Below are positions 1 to 6,548 of a stretch of 64,000 nucleotides of DNA, in pieces. Where the stretch lies: assembly GCF_002434505.1 (NCBI RefSeq), contig NZ_DJKE01000005.1, forward strand, positions 310,001-374,000. Reading direction: 5' to 3'. Source of the DNA: Brevundimonas sp. UBA6550. Its GTDB lineage: Bacteria > Pseudomonadota > Alphaproteobacteria > Caulobacterales > Caulobacteraceae. Positions within the stretch are counted from its first letter, which is position 1, and each line of letters opens with the position of its first letter. The notes below the pieces were generated by a model. It was not told the origin of the DNA. It was given only the letters and a program-made list of their open reading frames with translations, and made no database searches. The translations under genes and the position numbers were made by a program.

Positions 1-620
1 GTGGCGCCCATGTCGGACAGGTCGATGCCGACCGACTGCGTCCCGGCGTTGGTGCGGATGGTGACGGCGAACTTCACGTCGCCTTGGAACGCCTTGACGC
101 TGTCGCTCAGCGCGCCGTCGTGGATCGGGGTCGTGGTGAAGGTGGTCTGGGCCTTCTCCAGCGCAAAGCCGGTCTTGACCGTGGACTTGGACACGCCCTG
201 CACCATCCGCACGTCCTCGAAACCGGCGGACTTCAGATAGTCCGACATCTCGACCATGCCCGCCTCGAACCGCTTGCCGACCTGGGCGGCCTCGGCGCTG
301 CTCAGGCCCTTGGCGTTGGCGCGGTCGGCCAGGGCGCTGAGGGCGTTCAGGCCCTGATAAAGGGCGAACAGCTTGCGATAGTCGGTGGAGGCGCCGGCCA
401 TGTCCAGATCGACGGCGGCCTCGTTGATCAGTCGCCGCCCGGCCAGCGCGGCGCGCACCATGTCGCTGGCCTTGGGCGCCGCAGCGGCGGCGGTGGAGGC
501 CCACGGCGCCGTCGGCTGGGTCTTCTTTGCCTTCGCGGGCGTGGCGGCCATGCCGATAGGCGACGACGACGCCCCCGTCGACGTCCCGAACAGACCCAGC
601 AGATAGCTGTTGTTGATCAT
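1..620 (-). CDS. FlaEY-like flagellar regulatory protein, N-terminal part
   Basis: An open frame runs from an ATG at 620 leftwards off the window edge, giving about 206 residues with no stop. The N-terminus begins MINNSYLLGLFG, followed by an Ala/Pro/Lys-rich linker (about residues 25-50) and a region rich in short helices (DYRKLFALYQGLNALSALADRA). It lies just downstream of a flagellin gene on the same strand. In Caulobacter a large regulatory protein, FlaEY, is encoded beside the flagellins; position and the helical, low-complexity character fit it. The name is inference, because the C-terminal part is outside the window. A generic flagellar or hypothetical protein is the alternative. Confidence 0.5.
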   Translation of the reverse strand, partial: MINNSYLLGLFGTSTGASSSPIGMAATPAKAKKTQPTAPWASTAAAAAPKASDMVRAALAGRRLINEAAVDLDMAGASTDYRKLFALYQGLNALSALADRANAKGLSSAEAAQVGKRFEAGMVEMSDYLKSAGFEDVRMVQGVSKSTVKTGFALEKAQTTFTTTPIHDGALSDSVKAFQGDVKFAVTIRTNAGTQSVGIDLSDMGA

Positions 621-677
621 TCAGGCGGCTCCGCGTCGATCATGCCGCCAGCCCGATAACGAACCCTTAAATCCCGA

Positions 678-1532
678 TCAGCCCTTGAACAGCGACAGGA
701 TGATCTGCGGCGACTGGTTGGCGATGGACAGGGCCTGGACGCCCAGTTGCTGCTGCACCTGCAAGGCGGTCAGGCGGGCGCTTTCCTTGGCCATGTCCGC
801 ATCTACCAGATTGCCGATGCCCGCCTCCAGCGCATCGGACAGTTTGCCGACATAGGTGGTGTGACGTTCGATCTGCTTGGACTGGGCGCCCAGTTCGGCC
901 AGGCGCGCCGTGCTGGTGGAGATGGCGGCGTTGATCCGCGTCAGGGCGTCGTCGGCCTTGGCCTTGGTCAGCAGGTCCGGCGCCGCCGTGGCGGGCGTCG
1001 CCGCTGCATTGGCGGCCAGCCCCAGTCCGGCCAGCGTCAGGTTCTGGCGGTTCAGCGTGATGGTTTCCGCACCATCGGCGCTGGCCAGGAAGTTGATGCC
1101 GGCGGTCGCCGTGCCATCCAGAATGTTGGATCCGTCGAAGATCGCATTGTCCGCGAACGACTGGACCGACTTCAGCAGGGCCTGGAACTCGTCGTTGTAG
1201 GAGGTCCGCATAGCCAGGGTGGCGCTCTCGTCGGAGGCGGCGGTGGCCTTGCTCTTCAGCTCGACCAGAAGGTCCGAAATCTGCTCGCCGGCCGCCAGCG
1301 ACACGTCGGCGATGGAGGTCGCGCGTTTCAGGCTGGTTGCGACGGCTTCCAGCGACCCGCGATCCGCGCGCTGTCCCTGGGCCACGGCCCAGACGGCCGC
1401 GTTGTCCCGCGCGCCTTGAACCTTCAGCCCCGTATTCACCCGGCTCTGCGTCGAAGCCAACTGATCGTTGGTCCTGTTCAGATTCTGCAGGGCGATCATC
1501 GCCGAGGTGTTGGTGTGGATGCTGGTGGTCAT
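678..1532 (-). CDS. fljJ: Divergent flagellin, FljJ-like
   Basis: A 284-residue flagellin with the conserved N-terminal D0 segment (IHTNTSAMIALQNLN) and C-terminal D0 segment (LQVQQQLGVQALSIANQSPQ). I chose the ATG at 1532, which gives the family N-terminus MTTSIHTNTSAM; the frame is open to a TTG-free extension at 1568 that adds 12 residues unlike flagellins. It is clearly less similar to the three downstream-oriented paralogues at 2025-4905 than they are to each other, and its start differs (MTTSIHTN against MANSINTN). In Caulobacter the divergent FljJ sits at the same edge of the flagellin array. No sigma-54 promoter with correct spacing is visible upstream (1533-1667). Confidence 0.85.
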   Translation of the reverse strand: MTTSIHTNTSAMIALQNLNRTNDQLASTQSRVNTGLKVQGARDNAAVWAVAQGQRADRGSLEAVATSLKRATSIADVSLAAGEQISDLLVELKSKATAASDESATLAMRTSYNDEFQALLKSVQSFADNAIFDGSNILDGTATAGINFLASADGAETITLNRQNLTLAGLGLAANAAATPATAAPDLLTKAKADDALTRINAAISTSTARLAELGAQSKQIERHTTYVGKLSDALEAGIGNLVDADMAKESARLTALQVQQQLGVQALSIANQSPQIILSLFKG

Positions 1533-1667
1533 GGCTTCAAGCCCCGGACGTTCTGTTAGCTCCAGCATTAACCATGAGTCGTGAGCGGAGGGTTAACGCC
1601 CCGGAAACCATGATTGCGCCGTCCGGCGAGCCGGCGGCGTTCACATTTCCAGAACCGACCCCCGCCG

Positions 1668-1940
1668 TCAGACGGAGGTGTTTACCACCTTGCCGCCGCG
1701 ATAGGTCGGATCGACGGCCAGTTTCTGCACGTCCTCGCGCGGCAGCTGTCGGATCACCTCACCCGTCACCCGGTCCAGGACCTTATAGACATAGCGGTTG
1801 TTGCCGACCGCCTCGATGGTCAGGCGATACTGGCCGACGTCGCTGTTGTCGTTTCGGGCGTGGGGTTGCGCGACCGGGCCGGACGCAGGCGTTGAAGCGA
1901 TCTGGGGTACGCTTGTTACTCTCGCGACATGATTTGTCAT
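1668..1940 (-). CDS. flaG: FlaG-family flagellar protein
   Basis: A 90-residue protein whose C-terminal half (RYVYKVLDRVTGEVIRQLP) is the FlaG signature. FlaG proteins are small proteins encoded beside flagellins that influence filament length or assembly in other bacteria. The ATG at 1940 gives MTNHVARV; an in-frame extension adds eight residues without support. The N-terminal about 40 residues are Pro/Ala/Asn-rich and probably disordered. It sits between the FljJ-like gene and the three-flagellin array on the same strand. Confidence 0.8.
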   Translation of the reverse strand: MTNHVARVTSVPQIASTPASGPVAQPHARNDNSDVGQYRLTIEAVGNNRYVYKVLDRVTGEVIRQLPREDVQKLAVDPTYRGGKVVNTSV

Positions 1941-1990
1941 GGCTCCCCGCGCGGATGGGTCCACGCGCCTCTAGGGGGTGAACGACGCTC

Positions 1991-2017
1991 GGCCGGGGCG
2001 ACGGAGCCGCCCCGGCC
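1991..2017 (-). terminator. GC-rich stem-loop after flagellin gene
   Basis: A perfect 10-bp stem (GGCCGGGGCG, 1991-2000, pairing with 2008-2017) lies 8 bases past the flagellin stop codon at 2025. There is no U-run after it on the minus strand, so it may act as an mRNA 3'-end stabiliser rather than an intrinsic terminator. Confidence 0.4.
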
Positions 2018-2024
2018 GGTCGCC

Positions 2025-2855
2025 TTAGCGGAACAGGCCCAGCAGGATCGAGCTGGACGAGTTGGCGATCGACAGCGCCTGCACGCCAAGCTGTTGCTTG
2101 GTCTGCAGGGCCGTCAGCTTGGCGCTTTCCTTGGCCAGATCGGCGTCGACCAGATTGCCGATGCCGGATTCCAGCGCGTCCTGAAGCTTGCCGACGAAGT
2201 TGATCGTGCGACCGACCGACTTCGACTGAGTGCCCAGGGTCGCCATATCGGTGGTCATCGCCTTGATGGCGGCGTCCACCTTGGTGGCGAAGGCGGCGGT
2301 GGTGGCGGCGTCCGTCGGAGCGACAGCCGCCGTCGTGACTCCCGTGATCGCCGTGGCGGCCGCCTTGTCCGTCGTTCCGAAGCCGATCTCGTAGGTATTG
2401 CCCGTCGATGCCGTCGAGGTCGTGACGTTGGTGGCAGTCGTGCCGTTCCACAGGTTCACGCCGTCGAAGCTGGCGCCTTTCAGAGCCGAATCGACCTCCT
2501 TGCCCAGCGCATTCCAGTCGGCCAGATAGGCCGCCTGGGCGTCGCCCGACGAAGACGCGATGTTGACCGCCAGGGCCTTCATCTCCTGCAGGGCGGACAC
2601 GGCCGTATCGCCGGCGGCCAGGGCGACGTCGATGATCGACTGGCCCCGTTGCAGCGAGTTCTTCACCGCATCCTGCGCGCCCATGCTGGCCCGCTGGCTC
2701 GTGGCGATGGCGAAGATTGCGCCATTGTCCTTGGCCGAAGATACCTTCTGACCGGTGTTGATCCGGTTTTGTGTCGTCTGCAGCTGAGCGTTGGTGGTGT
2801 TCAGATTCTGCAGGGCGATCGAAGCGCCGTAGTTGGTATTGATGCTGTTAGCCAT
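2025..2855 (-). CDS. Flagellin (array copy 1)
   Basis: A 276-residue flagellin of the small Caulobacter type, a filament subunit exported by the flagellar type III system. Conserved N- and C-terminal helices (SINTNYGASIALQNLN and QQLGVQALSIANSS) flank a variable centre (about residues 130-200, Thr/Ala-rich). The ATG at 2855 is preceded by the ribosome site AAGGA, shared with the next two copies. Its mRNA leader carries the same two hairpins as the next two genes (2885-2918), but I find no sigma-54 element at the expected distance. It may be expressed by read-through from the upstream flagellin or from another promoter type. Confidence 0.95.
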   Translation of the reverse strand: MANSINTNYGASIALQNLNTTNAQLQTTQNRINTGQKVSSAKDNGAIFAIATSQRASMGAQDAVKNSLQRGQSIIDVALAAGDTAVSALQEMKALAVNIASSSGDAQAAYLADWNALGKEVDSALKGASFDGVNLWNGTTATNVTTSTASTGNTYEIGFGTTDKAAATAITGVTTAAVAPTDAATTAAFATKVDAAIKAMTTDMATLGTQSKSVGRTINFVGKLQDALESGIGNLVDADLAKESAKLTALQTKQQLGVQALSIANSSSSILLGLFR

Positions 2856-2884
2856 TTTGGCTGTCCTTCTTCACTTCGTGATGG

Positions 2885-2918
2885 CCGTCGCCCTTTTGGC
2901 GACGGGAGCATTTTGCTC
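2885..2918 (-). promoter_or_regulatory. Tandem hairpins in flagellin mRNA leader
   Basis: Two adjacent stem-loops: CCGTCGCC (2885-2892) pairs with GGCGACGG (2898-2905) around a 5-base loop, and GAGCA (2906-2910) pairs with TGCTC (2914-2918). Equivalent structures occur before the flagellins starting at 3806 and 4905, with compensating changes in the first stem. In Caulobacter FlbT acts on the flagellin mRNA leader, so these are candidate FlbT-responsive elements (inference). Confidence 0.55.
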
Positions 2919-2999
2919 AGGGAAGTTGGCGGCCGGACGAAGCCGGCCCCCGGTTGCGAAGCCTTGGCGCGCCGTCGAAACGGATCACGCCTCCGGGCC

Positions 3000-3806
3000 T
3001 CAGCGGAACAGGCTCAGCAGGCTCTGGCTGGAGGAGTTGGCGATCGACAACGCCTGCACGCCCAGTTGCTGCTTGGTCTGCAGCGCCGTCAGCTTGGCGC
3101 TTTCCTTGGCCAGGTCGGCGTCCACCAGATTGCCGATGCCGGCCTCGGTCGCATCCTGCAGCTTGCCGATGAAGGTCAGCTGGCGGCCGACCGACTTGGA
3201 CTGGGTGCCCAGGGTGGCTAGGCTGGTCGTCACGGTCTTGATCGCGGCGTCCACGTTCGCGACGGTCGCATTGGCGGCGGTGATCGCGCCCGTGTTGACG
3301 GCTGTCAGGGTGGCGTCGGCCGACGGCGCGGCGGCGAAGCCGATCGCATAGGTGCCGCCCGACGTATTGGTGGTCAGGTTGGTGACAGCGGCCGTGGTCC
3401 ACAGATTGGCGCCGTCGAAGCTGGCGCCCGAAAGCGCCGAGGCCACTTCCTTGCCCAGGGCGTTGTAGTCGGCCAGATAGGCCGTCTGCGCGTCGCCGGT
3501 CGAAGAGGCGATGTTGACCGCCAGGGCCTTCATCTCCTGCAGGGCCGAGGTCGCAGTGTCGCCCGCCGCCAAGGCCACATCCACGATCGATTGACCGCGT
3601 TGCAGCGAGTTCTTGACCGCATCCATGGCGCCCATGTTGGCGCGCTGGGTGGTGGCGATGGCGAAGATGGCGCCATTGTCCTTGGCCGAGGAGACCTTCT
3701 GACCGGTGCTGATCCGGTTTTGAGTCGTCGACAACGCGGCGTTGGTGGCGTTGAGGTTCTGCAGCGCGATGGCCGCGCCGTAATTGGTATTGATGCTGTT
3801 AGCCAT
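3000..3806 (-). CDS. Flagellin (array copy 2)
   Basis: A 268-residue flagellin, highly similar to the copies on either side over the terminal helices (SINTNYGAAIALQNLNATN; QQLGVQALSIANSSSQ). Differences concentrate in the centre (about residues 130-185). The ATG at 3806 follows a ribosome site AAGGA. This gene has a complete class-III-type promoter architecture: sigma-54 -24/-12 element at 3883-3898 and two ftr-like palindromes at 3969-4019. The exact Caulobacter name (FljK, FljL or an FljM/N/O type) cannot be assigned from sequence alone. Confidence 0.96.
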   Translation of the reverse strand: MANSINTNYGAAIALQNLNATNAALSTTQNRISTGQKVSSAKDNGAIFAIATTQRANMGAMDAVKNSLQRGQSIVDVALAAGDTATSALQEMKALAVNIASSTGDAQTAYLADYNALGKEVASALSGASFDGANLWTTAAVTNLTTNTSGGTYAIGFAAAPSADATLTAVNTGAITAANATVANVDAAIKTVTTSLATLGTQSKSVGRQLTFIGKLQDATEAGIGNLVDADLAKESAKLTALQTKQQLGVQALSIANSSSQSLLSLFR

Positions 3807-3839
3807 TTTGGCTGTCCTTTTTCACTTCAAGTGATGTCC

Positions 3840-3871
3840 GACGTCATTTTGACGCCAGGAGCTTTTTGCTC
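3840..3871 (-). promoter_or_regulatory. Tandem hairpins in flagellin mRNA leader
   Basis: GACGTCA (3840-3846) pairs with TGACGCC (3850-3856), with one G-U pair in the RNA. GAGC (3859-3862) pairs with GCTC (3868-3871) around TTTTT. The predicted transcription start is at about 3872, so the mRNA would begin directly with these stems. Confidence 0.5.
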
Positions 3872-3882
3872 GGTGGGTAAGA

Positions 3883-3898
3883 AGCAATTGCCGGGCCA
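3883..3898 (-). promoter_or_regulatory. Sigma-54 promoter of flagellin copy 2
   Basis: Read on the minus strand: TGGCCCGGCAATTGCT, matching the -24 GG and -12 GC with the required 10-base spacing and the TTGC(A/T) end. Predicted start of transcription is near 3872, giving a leader of about 66 nt to the ATG at 3806. Confidence 0.8.
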
Positions 3899-3968
3899 GA
3901 ATTCTCGGCCCATAGATCGCATAAGTCACTGTTTTTACATGTTAACCTGCGGTTTACCGTCCTTCCTT

Positions 3969-4019
3969 CCCGGCAGAATTTGCCGGGCTGATGGCCGCGC
4001 CCGGCAAGTTCTGCCGGGC
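3969..4019. promoter_or_regulatory. Pair of ftr-like palindromes (candidate FlbD enhancer)
   Basis: Two palindromes with identical 7-bp arms: CCCGGCA-GAATT-TGCCGGG (3969-3987) and CCCGGCA-AGTTC-TGCCGGG (4000-4018). Their centres are 31 bp apart, about three helical turns, and lie about 90-120 bp upstream of the sigma-54 element. This is the expected position for FlbD-type ftr enhancers of late flagellar genes; assignment to FlbD is inference from Caulobacter. Confidence 0.7.
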
Positions 4020-4086
4020 AACAGGCACGCTGTAGCGGGCGGACGCATTAGGCGCCCGCGCCGAAACGGGAAGCCGAACCGCCGCC

Positions 4087-4905
4087 TTAGTTGCGGAACA
4101 GGCTCAGCAGGATCTGGCTTGAGGAGTTGGCGATCGACAGCGCCTGAACGCCCAGTTGCTGCTTGGTCTGCAGGGCGGTCAGCTTGGCGCTTTCCTTGGC
4201 CAGGTCGGCGTCCACCAGATTGCCGATGCCGGCCTCGGTCGCGTCCTGCAGCTTGCCGACGAAGGTCAACTGGCGGCCGACCGACTTGGATTGGGTGCCC
4301 AGGGTGGCCAGGTTGGTGGTGACTTCCTTGATCGCCGCATCGACGATGGTGGTCGTGGCGCCGGCCCGTGCGGCCGTGCCGGCCGAAACGGCCGTGATCG
4401 GGGTCGCCGCCGCCTTGTCCACCGTGCCGAAGCCGATCTGATAGGTTCCGCCGCTGACGCTGGTGGTCAGATTGGTCGCCGTGGTCGTGTTCCACAGGTT
4501 GACGCCGTCGAAGCTGGCGCCTTTCAGCGCCTTGTCGATCTCGCCGCCCAGGGCGTTGAAATCGGCCAGATAGGCGGTTTCGGCGTCGGAGCCGGCGACG
4601 GACGACTGAATGTTGACCGCCAGCTGCTTCATCTCTTCCAGAGCGGCTGTGACGGTGTCGCCGGCGGCCAGGGCCACATCGACGATGGACTGGCCGCGCT
4701 GCAGCGAATTCTTGACCGCATCCATGGCGCCCATATTGGCGCGCTGGGTCGTCGCGATGGCGTAGATCGCGCCGTTATCCTTGGCGGTGGCGACTTTCAG
4801 GCCCGTGTTGACACGGTTCTGCGTGCGATCCAGCTGAGCGTTGGTCGCATTGAGGTTCTGCAGCGCGATGGCGGCGCCGTAGTTCGTATTGATGCTGTTA
4901 GCCAT
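4087..4905 (-). CDS. Flagellin (array copy 3)
   Basis: A 272-residue flagellin, the third near-identical copy, with N-terminal SINTNYGAAIALQNLNATN and C-terminal QQLGVQALSIANSSSQILL followed by LFRN. It differs from copy 2 by a short insertion (AGSDAE region, about residue 110) and in the centre. The ATG at 4905 carries the conserved leader. It is driven by its own sigma-54 promoter at 4983-4998 with upstream palindromes at 5070-5106. Confidence 0.96.
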   Translation of the reverse strand: MANSINTNYGAAIALQNLNATNAQLDRTQNRVNTGLKVATAKDNGAIYAIATTQRANMGAMDAVKNSLQRGQSIVDVALAAGDTVTAALEEMKQLAVNIQSSVAGSDAETAYLADFNALGGEIDKALKGASFDGVNLWNTTTATNLTTSVSGGTYQIGFGTVDKAAATPITAVSAGTAARAGATTTIVDAAIKEVTTNLATLGTQSKSVGRQLTFVGKLQDATEAGIGNLVDADLAKESAKLTALQTKQQLGVQALSIANSSSQILLSLFRN

Positions 4906-4938
4906 TTTGGCTTTTCCTGTTCACTTCGTGTGATGTCC

Positions 4939-4970
4939 GACGCCATTTTAGCGTCAGGAGCGTTTTGCTC
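4939..4970 (-). promoter_or_regulatory. Tandem hairpins in flagellin mRNA leader
   Basis: GACGC (4939-4943) pairs with GCGTC (4951-4955); GAGC (4958-4961) pairs with GCTC (4967-4970). Same arrangement as at 2885-2918 and 3840-3871, between the predicted transcription start (about 4972) and the ribosome site. Confidence 0.5.
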
Positions 4971-4982
4971 GGTCCCATCAGG

Positions 4983-4998
4983 AGCAAGGGCGGGGCCA
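4983..4998 (-). promoter_or_regulatory. Sigma-54 promoter of flagellin copy 3
   Basis: Minus-strand TGGCCCCGCCCTTGCT has -24 GG and -12 GC separated by 10 bases. Predicted transcription start is near 4972, about 67 nt before the ATG, the same distance as for copy 2. Confidence 0.78.
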
Positions 4999-5069
4999 GT
5001 CGCCAAAGCGCGCTTTGGCCTGGCCGCGCTCTGATTTCATTGAACTTTTGGGATTGAGCGGCGAAACGA

Positions 5070-5106
5070 CCCGGCAAGTCCGGCCGTCGCACGGCAGAAG
5101 TTGCCG
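5070..5106. promoter_or_regulatory. ftr-like palindromes (candidate FlbD enhancer)
   Basis: CGGCA-GAAGT-TGCCG (5092-5106) is a palindrome of the same type as those at 3969-4019. CCCGGCA (5070-5076) is a left half-site with a degenerate right arm. Centres are about 20 bp apart, roughly two helical turns, and about 85-110 bp upstream of the sigma-54 element. Confidence 0.6.
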
Positions 5107-5125
5107 AGTCGTTTTTGCAGGGTCT

Positions 5126-5437
5126 TCATCGCGCGGCGCCCTGCCCTGTCCGTTGCGCCGCTTGCATGGCCCGTTCGGCCAGCAGCGTCTCGACCGCCAG
5201 GCGTCGCGCGCCGTCGCAGGCCACGATCTGGGCGCCGCGCAGCACATAGGCCGCCTCAAGATCGCCCGTGGTCGGCTCAGCCGGCAGGATCGCCAGGGCG
5301 CAGGGGCGTGTCGCTGCGGGCGGCAAGGCCAGTCGCGGCGGCGCAACCGTCGAGCTCGGGCGCGATCCGGCACAGTTGGCCGTCATGATCGCGCAGACGA
5401 CCAGTGCGGCGGGGGTCCAAGGATTGGTCGGCGTCAT
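5126..5437 (-). CDS. Candidate outer-membrane spanin (Rz1-like), nested
   Basis: A 103-residue frame from the ATG at 5437. It overlaps the last 161 bases of the i-spanin-like gene in another frame, as Rz1 overlaps Rz in phages. It has an N-terminal hydrophobic stretch (AALVVCAIMTANCAG) with a Cys that could be a lipoprotein site, although Asn before Cys is not canonical. A Pro-rich segment and a helical tail follow. It is the last gene of the lysis cassette. The role is inferred from architecture and position; no sequence family is recognised. Confidence 0.5.
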   Translation of the reverse strand: MTPTNPWTPAALVVCAIMTANCAGSRPSSTVAPPRLALPPAATRPCALAILPAEPTTGDLEAAYVLRGAQIVACDGARRLAVETLLAERAMQAAQRTGQGAAR

Positions 5438-5756
5438 CGGCGCTCCTGGCCTGGACGAGGACTGCGGCGGTCGCCCGCTCGGCCTTCGTCGTCTTCTGTT
5501 GATAGTGGTCGACACGCAGCGCCTGGTCCGCCGCGCCTTCAGCCTCCAGCCGCCGCGCCCAGTCTTGCGCCGCCGCCTCGGCCGAGGCTGTGCGGGCCCG
5601 ATCCTGCGCGACCGCAAGGCGTTTCTGCTGCAGGTTCAGCGGGTCCCAGCGGAAGCCCAGCCCGCCCAGCAGGACGACGAGGCAGACCACGGCCGCGACG
5701 CCCGCCGCTACCCAGCCCAGCGGCGTCAGGGCGCGCAACAGCGACGGCGCGCTCAT
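5277..5756 (-). CDS. Candidate inner-membrane spanin (Rz-like)
   Basis: A 159-residue protein. One N-terminal transmembrane segment (about residues 13-35, GWVAAGVAAVVCLVVLLGG) is followed by a charged, Ala/Gln/Arg-rich helix likely to form a coiled coil in the periplasm (about residues 42-100). This is the form of phage i-spanins. Its ATG (5756) overlaps the endolysin stop as ATGA. The C-terminal third overlaps the nested o-spanin frame and has low-complexity character, so the exact functional end is uncertain. Confidence 0.55.
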   Translation of the reverse strand: MSAPSLLRALTPLGWVAAGVAAVVCLVVLLGGLGFRWDPLNLQQKRLAVAQDRARTASAEAAAQDWARRLEAEGAADQALRVDHYQQKTTKAERATAAVLVQARSADDADQSLDPRRTGRLRDHDGQLCRIAPELDGCAAATGLAARSDTPLRPGDPAG

Positions 5757-6136
5757 GGAAACGCCTTTCGGTCCAGTTCGAAATGCGGCCCGTCGCGCAG
5801 CGTCTTCCAGTCGCCGCCCCAGATCAGCGGCGTCTTCTGCTCAAAGGCCGCCGCCTTGAACGCCTCGGCGATCCGGCCATACAGGGGCCAGTCCCAACGC
5901 ACCTGCCCCTCGACGAGGGCGGCGACATCGACGGCATGGCCGGTCAGGTGGCGCGACCGCTGGGTCCGGCTGGCCCCGGCCTTGACCAGGGCCGCCTGAC
6001 GCGCCGGCGAGCGCAGCCCCTCGGTGATCATGAAATCCACCGACGAGCGCAAAATGGCCGCCTCGACCACGGCGATCAGGGCCGGATGCACGCCCTGCAA
6101 CCGCGCGCGAGATCGGACGGACAGACGAAAGCTCAT
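5753..6136 (-). CDS. M15-family peptidoglycan peptidase (endolysin)
   Basis: A 127-residue single-domain enzyme with the M15/VanY zinc motifs: SRHLTGHAVD (about residues 61-70, pattern SxHxxGxAxD) and HFELD near the C-terminus (about residues 118-122). Small M15 proteins of this length are L-Ala-D-Glu endopeptidase endolysins of phages. There is no signal peptide, consistent with release through the adjacent holin. The ATG at 6136 overlaps the holin stop (ATGA). The longer frame upstream is only the holin gene read out of frame. Confidence 0.85.
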   Translation of the reverse strand: MSFRLSVRSRARLQGVHPALIAVVEAAILRSSVDFMITEGLRSPARQAALVKAGASRTQRSRHLTGHAVDVAALVEGQVRWDWPLYGRIAEAFKAAAFEQKTPLIWGGDWKTLRDGPHFELDRKAFP

Positions 6137-6396
6137 GGCCGCCCTCCCGGCATTCGCAGCCGCGCATTGGCCGACAGGGCGATCAGTTGCTGGGCCGTCG
6201 GGGCCACCAGATAGAGAACCAGGATCAGGGCCAGCAGGCCCATCAACCCGTCCGCCGTGCGCGGCAGCATCTGGGCCGGCATCCGCCCCACCACCTGCAT
6301 CAGCAGCACCCACAGCCCCGCGCTGACCGCAAAGGCGTAGAGGCGGCGAAACAGCCAGCGCCCCTCCGCCAGGGGTTTCTGAACACGTCCGCTCAT
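6133..6396 (-). CDS. Small holin-like membrane protein
   Basis: An 87-residue protein with a basic N-terminus and two predicted membrane segments (about residues 19-38 and 48-70). It is encoded immediately before an endolysin and coupled to it by an ATGA overlap. Size, topology and position are those of a holin. No named holin family is recognised from the sequence, so the role rests on context. Confidence 0.6.
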   Translation of the reverse strand: MSGRVQKPLAEGRWLFRRLYAFAVSAGLWVLLMQVVGRMPAQMLPRTADGLMGLLALILVLYLVAPTAQQLIALSANARLRMPGGRP

Positions 6397-6548
6397 CGTC
6401 CGTCCTCCTCGTCATAGGGGCCTGGATCGCAGCGGCCGTCCCAGCCCGACTGCGCCCGCCATTCGGTGTCGCTGAGACTGTCGGGCGCTTCCCACGCCTC
6501 GTCCTCCAGCACCTCGACCGGCTCGGCCGGATGTCTGCGCCGGCTCAT
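6393..6548 (-). CDS. Small acidic protein of lysis cassette
   Basis: A 51-residue, strongly acidic protein (MSRRRHPAEPVEVLEDEAWE...) with ATGA overlaps on both sides: with the DUF2793 gene upstream and the holin-like gene downstream. Translation coupling and conserved frame support a real gene. It has no recognisable domain; function unknown. Confidence 0.6.
   Translation of the reverse strand: MSRRRHPAEPVEVLEDEAWEAPDSLSDTEWRAQSGWDGRCDPGPYDEEDGR

Noticed and set aside
1533..1667. A sigma-54 promoter for the FljJ-like flagellin.
   Set aside because: No GG-N10-GC pair in the correct orientation; nearest candidates have wrong spacing or GC in place of CC on the plus strand.
5070..5106. Palindromic TGCCGG/GGCAA motifs read as a sigma-54 -24/-12 element.
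   Set aside because: GG and GC are 8 bases apart instead of 10; they fit better as ftr-like enhancer sites, and a correctly spaced element exists at 4983-4998.
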